The position numbers were made by a program, and so were the translations under genes. DNA of 5,659 nt, taken from NCBI GenBank assembly GCA_031268245.1, contig JAIRXN010000097.1, positions 1 to 5,659 on the forward strand. The letters run 5' to 3'. The number at the start of each line of letters is the position of its first letter. The first letter of the stretch is position 1. Positions 1-5,659 of the stretch are shown here, piece after piece. Under the pieces are notes generated by a model. The model had not been told where the DNA came from. It saw only the letters and a program-made list of their open reading frames with translations, and did not search any database. The stretch is from Treponema sp. GTDB lineage: Bacteria; Spirochaetota; Spirochaetia; Treponematales; Breznakiellaceae.

Positions 1-739
1 TCTTTTTTTGGTCTTGTTTGTGTTTGAGATCTTCCAGCGGCAGATCTTCAAGATACTTGTCAAGAAAGTTCTGCTCTGCCCCGGGGAAGGCGGTAAATTC
101 CAGTGAAACGATACGGCCCGTGCGGACAAGCTTGCAGACCGGCGAGAGAATACGATCCCCTACCCGGAGGCTGCATCCGGGCAGCGAATCGTTAAGGAGT
201 ATGTCTTTCATCATGGAAGCGTGGGTGGGCGAGAACGAGAGCCCCATATTGGAAATGGTTTTTATTTCGCCTGAAATAATCGCACTGTCCCGGGGATTGG
301 AGACCAGGAATCCGAAATTGTGCCAGCTTTCAATGTATATACGGGGAGACTTGCGTTTCTCTTCCACAGGAATATAACGGGAAAGTATGCTTTGCAGCCG
401 GTTGATCTCCTGCGGATCATTCAGGGATTCGGAAACAATGCCCGAGACTCCCAGAAAGAAGGCCTTTGAGGTTTCTTCCAGGGGGAATTTTTCATGCTTG
501 AGGATGATGATGGGGCAGGCGTCTTTGGATCTTTCGGCCCGCACAAACTGTACCAGTATCTTCCAGTGACGGGGGAAATCCCCCGCGCTCACGATGATTC
601 CGGTGGGGTCTGCTTCATCAATATTATCCATGGCCTTGAGCACATGGCTGTAGCGGATCAATTCAAAACCCAGGGGCTTTACGTAGCGGGAAATAAGATC
701 ATAGGTCTCATCAGAACCGAGTACGAGCAATAGCTTCAT
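1..739 (-). CDS. PilZ-domain protein with degenerate receiver-like N-terminus (partial, C-terminus beyond window)
   Basis: Reading the minus strand from the ATG at 739-737 gives 246 codons, open to the window edge. Residues 1-120 have the alternating strand/helix pattern of a response-regulator receiver (opening MKLLLVLGSDE), but the catalytic positions are gone: GS replaces the acidic pair near residue 8, Ser51/Ala52 stands where the phosphorylated Asp should precede FP, Lys81 replaces the Thr/Ser, and Glu104 replaces the conserved Lys. A PilZ domain follows. Its RxxxR motif is Arg129-Lys-Ser-Pro-Arg133, and its second motif is Thr161-Ile-Ser163-Asn-Met-Gly166, matching D/NxSxxG except for Thr in place of Asp/Asn. 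PilZ domains bind cyclic-di-GMP in the cytoplasm; binding here is inferred. The visible end is rich in Lys, Asp and Gln. The start overlaps the stop of the upstream gene (ATGA) and has a GGGG Shine-Dalgarno-like run at 745-748. The downstream target is unknown. Confidence 0.82.
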   Translation of the reverse strand, partial: MKLLLVLGSDETYDLISRYVKPLGFELIRYSHVLKAMDNIDEADPTGIIVSAGDFPRHWKILVQFVRAERSKDACPIIILKHEKFPLEETSKAFFLGVSGIVSESLNDPQEINRLQSILSRYIPVEEKRKSPRIYIESWHNFGFLVSNPRDSAIISGEIKTISNMGLSFSPTHASMMKDILLNDSLPGCSLRVGDRILSPVCKLVRTGRIVSLEFTAFPGAEQNFLDKYLEDLPLEDLKHKQDQKK

Positions 740-748
740 TCAGTCCCC
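736..748 (-). other. ATGA stop-start overlap with internal ribosome-binding site
   Basis: On the minus strand the TGA stop of the exported-protein gene (738-736) shares bases with the ATG of the PilZ gene (739-737). A GGGG run at 748-745 lies about 5 nt before that ATG and can serve as a weak Shine-Dalgarno sequence. This arrangement usually means translational coupling, and it fixes the PilZ start codon. Confidence 0.8.
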
Positions 749-1773
749 AGATTGGTCACCGTATAATCCGCCACCATCCAGATGTCGTTCTGCCGGCGGA
801 GGGTATAAACATAACGCTTGAGTGCAGTATAGTTCCCTTCTCTAAATTTCTCCAGTACCGTGACCGTTCCCTCAAGTCCCGAATACAGTGTGCGCTCTAT
901 GGTGAATTCCGTGGGTATGCTGGAGATGTCCCCGTCGATCATGGCGCCCGAAAGCTGCTGCCGGTAGTTATCTGTCATCTTCTGCCTGTCCTCTTCTCCC
1001 GAGGCAAGCCAGCGCCGCCGGGAAACAGGATCCCTATTCAGCATGGATTCCAGATCCAGGTAGAGGAAGAATTTATCCCATTGGCTTTTCTGCCGGGCGC
1101 TGAGGATGTAACTAATCACCTCGTCAGGGGGAATCCGTTCCCGTCTCAGGGCCGCATTGGTTTCGGGATCCATGACCATGGGGTTCCCGTCGGGGCCGGG
1201 GAGGGCAGGGGGCCGGAGTCTAAGGCTCAGGCGGTTGGACTGGAGGGCCGGCGCTCCCCTTTCCGCGCTTCCGGCAGAGAGAGACGCATTGCGGTAGAGT
1301 TCCGGAAAAACCTGAGCCCTTACAATATAGGAACCGGGAGCGCTTAAATTTACATAACGGCGCAGATCTTCGATAAAAGAAAAAGACTCGCCGCTTTCCA
1401 CACTAAGCTCCCGGAAGAAGATACTCCCGCTGCTGTTCCGGCGGCGCAGGAGTTCTTCCGCGGGTTCCACAAGCCGGTTATTCATCGAACGCACGTCAAA
1501 ATCGACGGAGAAGGCCCGTTCATCGGCCAGTTTGAAGCGGTAGACTTCCGGGCTGTTGTTGCTGATCGTTATCTGGATCATGATGGGTTCCTGCTCCAGA
1601 TAATAGATCTTCTGGTCAAAATAACGGATGGAGAATGATACTTCCCCTTCCGCGGCAAAGAGTCCCGCCGTTCCCGTCAAAAAAAGTATACTAACAAAAA
1701 AGAAATTTACCACGGGCCTCACAAACAGACACGAACTGAACAGAGTGCCCTTCATTTTTTTGCCCGCTTTCAT
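736..1773 (-). CDS. Exported protein of unknown function
   Basis: This 345-residue protein is not one I can name. The N-terminus has a basic stretch (Lys2, Lys5, Lys6, Lys8), then a strongly hydrophobic segment at about residues 21-40 ending LFAAEGE, consistent with a Sec signal peptide cut near Ala40/Ala41. There is no lipobox cysteine, so a periplasmic or envelope-associated soluble protein is likelier than a lipoprotein. Residues 45-160 are strand-rich and look Ig-like (QITISNN, APGSYIVRAQVF). A Pro/Gly linker lies around 186-200, a helical part at 215-275 (VISYILSARQ, WDKFFLYLDLESML), and a strand-rich end at 285-340 (FTIERTLYSG, RYVYTLRRQNDIWMVADY) that recalls NTF2/cystatin-like folds; these fold guesses are inference. 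The first ATG is favoured over Met7 because AAGGAG lies 8 nt upstream of it. It is the first gene of a coupled pair with the PilZ gene and diverges from mfd. Confidence 0.85.
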   Translation of the reverse strand: MKAGKKMKGTLFSSCLFVRPVVNFFFVSILFLTGTAGLFAAEGEVSFSIRYFDQKIYYLEQEPIMIQITISNNSPEVYRFKLADERAFSVDFDVRSMNNRLVEPAEELLRRRNSSGSIFFRELSVESGESFSFIEDLRRYVNLSAPGSYIVRAQVFPELYRNASLSAGSAERGAPALQSNRLSLRLRPPALPGPDGNPMVMDPETNAALRRERIPPDEVISYILSARQKSQWDKFFLYLDLESMLNRDPVSRRRWLASGEEDRQKMTDNYRQQLSGAMIDGDISSIPTEFTIERTLYSGLEGTVTVLEKFREGNYTALKRYVYTLRRQNDIWMVADYTVTNLGTE

Positions 1774-1781
1774 ACGTCATG

Positions 1782-1787
1782 CTCCTT
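1782..1787 (-). promoter_or_regulatory. Shine-Dalgarno site of the exported-protein gene
   Basis: The minus strand reads AAGGAG here, separated by 8 nt from the ATG at 1773-1771. A nearer ATG at 1780-1778 is in a different frame. This site supports the long start with the full basic n-region of the signal peptide. Confidence 0.8.
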
Positions 1788-1795
1788 GTTTCCAC

Positions 1796-1823
1796 TTGAG
1801 TTTTCCCTAATCTCTATTATAAT
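1796..1823 (+). promoter_or_regulatory. Probable sigma70-type promoter of mfd
   Basis: A perfect -10 hexamer TATAAT lies at 1818-1823. TTGAGT at 1796-1801 matches four of six -35 positions with a 16-bp spacer. Transcription would begin near 1829-1833, only about 6-10 nt before the mfd ATG at 1839. The -10 sits inside the 8-bp palindrome ATTATAAT, shared with a promoter on the other strand. It is a visual match only. Confidence 0.55.
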
Positions 1824-1843
1824 AATCGGCTGATCCCTATGAA
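1816..1843 (-). promoter_or_regulatory. Probable divergent promoter of the exported-protein/PilZ pair
   Basis: On the minus strand the same palindrome reads TATAAT at 1821-1816. The best -35 at usual spacing is TTCATA (1843-1838; four of six matches, 16-bp spacer), which overlaps the mfd start codon. Transcription would begin near 1809, giving a leader of about 36 nt that contains the AAGGAG site. The -10 is convincing and the -35 is weak. Confidence 0.45.
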
Positions 1844-4800
1844 TACCTTATCCTTTCCTGCTGTTCTGACGGGAATCGCCGCTTCCCCGTCCGTTTCCGG
1901 TATCGTTTCCGCCTATAAAAAGGGGTCTTTCCCCCTGGAAATCGATAATACCGAAGGCTCTTCGGCGGCGCTTCTCATCGCCATCCTCTACAATACCGAT
2001 CCCGGTCCCGTTCTGGTGGTAAGCCCTACGGACAGCGAGGCGGAAAGCCTTGCGGCAGACCTGGAAACCGCCGGAATTCCCTCGGTTATGTTTCCCTGGT
2101 GGGGGGCTATGCCCTACCGGGAGATTGCCCCGCTCTCGGCAGTCTTTGGCGAACGGGCAGGGGTGCTGGGCGCCCTGGTTTCCGGAGACGAAGGCGTTGT
2201 TATCGCCAGCGAGAGATCTTTTCTTACCCCCCTGCCGAGTCCTGAATACCTCAAAAGCCTTATCATCACGATCAGAACCGGGGACAGGATAAATACCACG
2301 GAACTTGCCGAAAGTCTGACGAAATACGGATACACGAGAGTCCCCAGGGTTCAGCTTCACGGGGAATTCGCCCTCCGCGGTGAAGTGCTGGATATATGTA
2401 CCGGCGAAGGCAATGTGTACCGGATTCTCTTTGATTTTGACACCGTGGAATCGATTAAGCCCTTTGATCCTGCCGGGCAGAACACTACAGGCATTGCCGA
2501 AGAGTTCCGCATCTGGCCGCTCAAGGAAGTTCTCTGGACAGATGACCGCATTGATACTCTCGGCCGTAACCTTGCCCGCTATGAAGAATTTGCCGACGGG
2601 GGAAAGACGGTTCTCGAAGAACTTATCAGCCGCGGGACTGCCGGCGGGGAGGAGCTTTTCTTTCCCCTGGCCTTTGAAAAACCGGCAATCATCACGGATT
2701 ATCTGAACTACGGGAGAGACAAACCCGCTACCGTCTTCTTTATGGACAGGGAGCGGCTGGAAAACGCCCAGGATCCCCTGGTGAGGGAATACAGGAGCCT
2801 GTACATGAAGGCCCGCCGGGAAAACCGGGAAGTTCCGGGCCCGGACCGGATTCTTGTGGAATTTGCCCCCCTGGCCCGGCGCTTTCCCCGGCGGGTTTCC
2901 TTTCTCAACCTTAAAAGCCCCGGCGAAGAGGGTGCCCTGAGGCTTTCCGCGGCCTGCGAACCGGGCCGGAGCTTCTTCGGCAATATGGATTACCTGAAAG
3001 AAGAATTCGGCGCCCTGCTTTCCCAGGGCTGGAACATCGTAGTGGCCGCGGAGTCGGAGGTACAGGCCCGGCGGATCAGTTCCATTCTTGAAGGCAGGGA
3101 ATCTGTCATTGCCTCTCCTTTGAGCGCAGGTTTTTCCCTGCCCGGCATAAAAATGATGCTGGTTCAGGAGAACGAGATCTTCGGCCGCAGGAAACGCGCT
3201 CCCCGTTCCCTTAAGAATGTGAGGAGCGCCGCCATCGACACATTCGTGGATCTCAGCCCCGGCGATAACATCGTTCATGTCAATTACGGCATAGGACTCT
3301 TCAAGGGTATTGAGCGGATCACGGCCCTGGGGCATGAAAGAGATTATGTCAAGCTGGAATACCAGGATGAAGAAATAGTATTTGTACCGATTGAACAGGT
3401 AAATATGGTGCAGCGTTACATCGGGAACGAAGGCGCTCCGCCCCGGCTGGACAAACTGGGTTCCAAATCCTGGGAGAACCGGAAAAACCGGGTGCGTTCC
3501 TCGGTGGAAGACATTGCCCAGCGCCTCATCGATCTTTACTCGAAGCGGAAGCAGTCCCAGGGCTACGCCTTCCCCCGGGATACCGAGTGGCAGACCATGT
3601 TTGAGGCCAGCTTCCCCTTTGAAGAAACCGAAGATCAGCTCCGCTGTGTTGAGGAGATCAAGGCCGACATGGAAAGCCCTCACCCCATGGACAGGCTGGT
3701 CTGCGGGGACGTTGGTTACGGCAAAACCGAGGTGGCAGTCCGGGCCTGCTTCAAGGCGATCATGGGAGGCAGGCAGACGGCCTTTCTGGCGCCGACAACG
3801 ATTCTGGCGGAGCAGCACTACGAAAACTTTCTGGAGCGTTTCTCCCGTTTCCCGGTACGGGTTGCCATGCTCTCCCGTTTTGTGGAACGGAAAAAGATCA
3901 AGAAAATTCTTGAAGATGTCGCCGGGGGAGAGATAGATCTCCTCGTGGGCACCCACAGGATCATCCAGAAGGACGTTGTCTTCAAGAATCTCGGCTTTAT
4001 GGTGGTGGATGAAGAGCAGCGTTTCGGCGTCAAGGACAAGGAACGGCTCAAGGAACTCAAGACCAATGTAGACTGTCTTACCCTTTCCGCCACCCCAATC
4101 CCCAGAACCCTGCACATGAGCCTCCTCAAGATCCGGGACATGAGCCTCCTGGCTACTCCTCCGCAGAACCGCCACCCCATAGAGACGGTTATCGAAGAAT
4201 GGAACGAGGAACGCATTGCGGAGGCAATCCGGGCCGAGACGGAACGGGGAGGGCAGGTATTCTTTCTCCATAACAGGATCGAAAGCCTCCGGGAAATCCG
4301 CATACGTCTCGAACATCTGCTCCCGGAGATGCTTATAGAAACCGCCCACGGTCAGATGGATGCCCAGGATCTGGAGGACGTGATGCACCGCTTCATCCAT
4401 GGAGGTTTCCATGTGCTTGTATCAACCACGATCATCGAAAACGGCATCGACATTCCCAATGTCAACACGATCATTATCGACAGGGCCGATATGTACGGAG
4501 TTTCCCAGCTCTATCAACTCCGGGGCCGGGTAGGCCGCAGCGATCGCGTCGCATACGCGTATCTTTTCTATCCCAGGGACAAGGCCCTTACGGAAATAGC
4601 GATGAAGCGGCTCCAGGTAATTTCCGACTTTACGGAGCTCGGTTCAGGCTTCAAGATCGCCATGAAGGACATGGAGATCCGGGGGGCGGGAAACCTGCTG
4701 GGCAGGGAACAGTCCGGCGACATCTATTCGGTAGGCTTCGATCTCTACCTCCGCTTTCTCGACGAAGCGGTAAAACGGCTTGAGAACAGTGAGTATGCCG

Positions 4801-5252
4801 GAGAGATGGAAACCCTGCTGGAACTTGAATATACAGGCTTTATTCCCAACTCTTACATAGATTCCGCCCAGGAAAAGATGGAAGTCTACAAGAAGATCGC
4901 CGGCGTCCGGGACAAGGAAGAGCTGGAAAGAGTCTATGCGGAACTTCTTGACCGCTTCGGGCCTCCCCCCGATGAGGCCGCCTCCCTCCTCTCCCTCGCC
5001 GAGATTCGCATCATCTGCCGGGAACTCCAGGTGGCCTCGCTGAAAGAGCGGGGAGGCCAGGTGTGTATAGAATTCAACCGGGTTTCCAAAATAAACGTCG
5101 ACAGGCTCATCCGCCTCATGCGGGAGTCCCGCGGCAAGGTCAAACTGGATCCCAAACAGCCCAACGTGGTGCTGTTCTCCCTCGGCAACATAGGACTCAA
5201 GGAGAAGAGCGAATTTATCCGGGAGCGCCTCGCCGCCCTGACAGGGCCTTAA
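1839..5252 (+). CDS. mfd: Transcription-repair coupling factor Mfd
   Basis: Mfd is a cytoplasmic ATP-driven DNA translocase that removes RNA polymerase stalled at lesions and recruits UvrA for nucleotide excision repair. The 1137 residues match the usual ~1150. Residues 20-345 form the UvrB-like module with a ruined P-loop (NTEGSSAALL, 37-46), plus FPWWGAMPYRE (85-95) and the UvrA-contact segment around HGEFALRGEVLDI (174-186). The RNA-polymerase-interacting domain starts near 471, with VHVNYGIGLFKG at 479-490 and a LEY strand near 506. The translocase motor is complete: Walker A GDVGYGKT (623-630), APTTILAEQ (651-659), GTHR (704-707), DEEQ (724-727), SATPIPRT (750-757), STTIIENGIDIP (862-873), QLRGRVGR (893-900). 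The TRG motif follows (about 932-953, ending in RGAGNLLG), then the C-terminal autoinhibitory domain from about 995. The start is the only reasonable one, yet it lacks a Shine-Dalgarno sequence. The gene is monocistronic in appearance and ends 2 bp before a convergent gene. Confidence 0.98.
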   Translation: MNTLSFPAVLTGIAASPSVSGIVSAYKKGSFPLEIDNTEGSSAALLIAILYNTDPGPVLVVSPTDSEAESLAADLETAGIPSVMFPWWGAMPYREIAPLSAVFGERAGVLGALVSGDEGVVIASERSFLTPLPSPEYLKSLIITIRTGDRINTTELAESLTKYGYTRVPRVQLHGEFALRGEVLDICTGEGNVYRILFDFDTVESIKPFDPAGQNTTGIAEEFRIWPLKEVLWTDDRIDTLGRNLARYEEFADGGKTVLEELISRGTAGGEELFFPLAFEKPAIITDYLNYGRDKPATVFFMDRERLENAQDPLVREYRSLYMKARRENREVPGPDRILVEFAPLARRFPRRVSFLNLKSPGEEGALRLSAACEPGRSFFGNMDYLKEEFGALLSQGWNIVVAAESEVQARRISSILEGRESVIASPLSAGFSLPGIKMMLVQENEIFGRRKRAPRSLKNVRSAAIDTFVDLSPGDNIVHVNYGIGLFKGIERITALGHERDYVKLEYQDEEIVFVPIEQVNMVQRYIGNEGAPPRLDKLGSKSWENRKNRVRSSVEDIAQRLIDLYSKRKQSQGYAFPRDTEWQTMFEASFPFEETEDQLRCVEEIKADMESPHPMDRLVCGDVGYGKTEVAVRACFKAIMGGRQTAFLAPTTILAEQHYENFLERFSRFPVRVAMLSRFVERKKIKKILEDVAGGEIDLLVGTHRIIQKDVVFKNLGFMVVDEEQRFGVKDKERLKELKTNVDCLTLSATPIPRTLHMSLLKIRDMSLLATPPQNRHPIETVIEEWNEERIAEAIRAETERGGQVFFLHNRIESLREIRIRLEHLLPEMLIETAHGQMDAQDLEDVMHRFIHGGFHVLVSTTIIENGIDIPNVNTIIIDRADMYGVSQLYQLRGRVGRSDRVAYAYLFYPRDKALTEIAMKRLQVISDFTELGSGFKIAMKDMEIRGAGNLLGREQSGDIYSVGFDLYLRFLDEAVKRLENSEYAGEMETLLELEYTGFIPNSYIDSAQEKMEVYKKIAGVRDKEELERVYAELLDRFGPPPDEAASLLSLAEIRIICRELQVASLKERGGQVCIEFNRVSKINVDRLIRLMRESRGKVKLDPKQPNVVLFSLGNIGLKEKSEFIRERLAALTGP

Positions 5253-5254
5253 AA

Positions 5255-5554
5255 TTACATAAACCGGTCAAGTTCCCGGTCAAGAACGGCAAGGATATCC
5301 TGCTTTTTCTGCCTGAAAATACACATTTTCTCCTCAGGCAGGCGGTTTAGATCCTGAAACAGGACAAGAGGATCCACGCCAAGCGCCTCCGCAATACGCT
5401 GAATCGTCGAAAGTTTGGGTACATTCCGGTAAATTTCCATTAATCCGATGTAACTGGTTGCGGTATTGCATGACTCCGCAAGCTTTTCCTGGGAAATACC
5501 CTTTTCCTTGCGTATCCGCCTGATGTTATCGATAACCAGCCGTTCAAGATCCAT
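5255..5554 (-). CDS. XRE-family helix-turn-helix DNA-binding protein
   Basis: This 99-residue protein has a Cro/C1-type HTH domain at about residues 8-66. The turn helices are SQEKLAESCN (21-30) and the recognition helix around ATSYIGLMEIY (32-42), followed by the usual PKLSTIQRIAEALGVDPLVLF. The last third (67-99) is charged and helical and may serve in dimerisation. Proteins of this size are usually repressors of their own or neighbouring genes; the target here is unknown. The MEIYRNVPKLSTI wording resembles regulators I recall from treponemes. The gene converges on mfd with 2 bp between the stop codons. No Shine-Dalgarno sequence precedes the ATG at 5554-5552 (upstream bases are A/T only apart from one C), and no better start is visible. 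No toxin, phage or restriction partner is in the window, but upstream DNA is cut off soon after. Confidence 0.93.
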   Translation of the reverse strand: MDLERLVIDNIRRIRKEKGISQEKLAESCNTATSYIGLMEIYRNVPKLSTIQRIAEALGVDPLVLFQDLNRLPEEKMCIFRQKKQDILAVLDRELDRFM

Positions 5555-5632
5555 AGATATATTATTATTGATATAATCTTGTTTTTCTTATTGATAATTT
5601 TGATATATCGTTGTATTGTATTTGATATATCC
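5555..5632 (-). promoter_or_regulatory. AT-rich promoter/operator region of the XRE gene with repeated TTGATA/GATATATC elements
   Basis: These 78 bases are about 18% G+C by hand count, far below the adjoining genes. The plus strand carries TTGATA four times (5568, 5591, 5600, 5622) and the palindrome GATATATC twice (5602-5609, 5624-5631), centred 22 bp apart, about two helical turns. Close variants start at 5556 and 5570. Such spacing suits a dimeric HTH repressor, so autoregulation is a reasonable inference. Several -10-like A/T runs occur on the minus strand (for example TAATAA, 5567-5562) but none has a convincing -35, so I do not assign a promoter position. Confidence 0.4.
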
Positions 5633-5646
5633 GGTGTAAGCCGGAT
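5629..5646. repeat. Inverted repeat ATCCGG / CCGGAT
   Basis: ATCCGG (5629-5634) and CCGGAT (5641-5646) form a perfect 6-bp inverted repeat around a 6-nt loop. It partly overlaps the distal GATATATC element. There is no T-run after it on either strand, so it is not a typical terminator; it could be a protein site or chance. Confidence 0.4.
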
Positions 5647-5659
5647 TAGAAAAGCCAAA

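Noticed and set aside
18..733. Three plus-strand open frames in the first 733 bases
   Set aside because: They are opposite the PilZ gene, which has a domain match, a ribosome site and a coupled start. The plus-strand translations show no family features.
736..1773. Exported protein as a lipoprotein
   Set aside because: No cysteine is present at the end of the hydrophobic segment; the only nearby cysteine (residue 15) comes before it.
1848..4412. Very long (854-codon) open frame antisense to mfd
   Set aside because: It lies in exact codon register with mfd, so its stops can only come from sense TTA, CTA or TCA codons. mfd rarely uses these, and the antisense frame is open as a by-product. 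The translation resembles no family I know, and mfd is unambiguous.
5235..5247. Hairpin GCCCT-GAC-AGGGC at the end of mfd as a terminator
   Set aside because: The stem is only 5 bp, lies within the last mfd codons, and is followed by CTTAAAATTAC with no T-run.
5264..5284. Direct repeat CCGGTCAAG, two copies 12 bp apart
   Set aside because: It lies in the 3' end of the XRE gene and is explained by the repeated LDRE/LDRF residues there.
5440..5658. 72-codon minus-strand frame running from the AT-rich region into the XRE gene
   Set aside because: It overlaps the well-supported XRE coding region in another frame, is rich in Ile/Lys/Asn because of the AT-rich DNA, and has no recognisable domain or ribosome site.

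Overview
The window is most likely from a spirochete of the Treponema group (inference, moderate confidence). The pointers are the style of the Mfd protein, a PilZ protein with a receiver-like front end, and an XRE regulator of a type I recall as common in treponemes. Coding DNA is moderately GC-rich and densely packed. No mobile element, RNA gene or CRISPR array is visible.

Layout. On the minus strand, bases 1-1773 hold a two-gene unit. The first gene (736-1773) encodes an exported protein of unknown function. Its stop codon overlaps, as ATGA, the start of a PilZ-domain protein (739 down to the window edge, C-terminus missing). The PilZ protein begins with a receiver-like domain that has lost every phosphotransfer residue. 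On the plus strand, bases 1839-5252 encode a complete Mfd, the transcription-repair coupling factor, with all helicase motifs intact. Only 2 bp after its stop, a convergent minus-strand gene (5255-5554) encodes a small XRE-type DNA-binding protein. The last ~105 bp, upstream of that gene, is an extremely AT-rich region with repeated TTGATA/GATATATC elements.

How it works together. The 65-bp gap between the exported-protein gene and mfd appears to contain two divergent promoters built on one shared palindromic -10 element (ATTATAAT, 1816-1823). RNA polymerase could then serve only one direction at a time. mfd seems to have a leader of only about 10 nt with no Shine-Dalgarno sequence, while the divergent gene has a good one. 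The exported protein and the PilZ protein are probably made together and may link an envelope function to cyclic-di-GMP, but no direct functional evidence is visible. The XRE gene looks like a separate, possibly self-regulated unit.

Most of the window is ordinary housekeeping content. The less usual parts are the pseudo-receiver-PilZ protein coupled to an exported protein, the shared-palindrome divergent promoter, and the repeat-rich region upstream of the XRE gene. I see no clearly new biological system.
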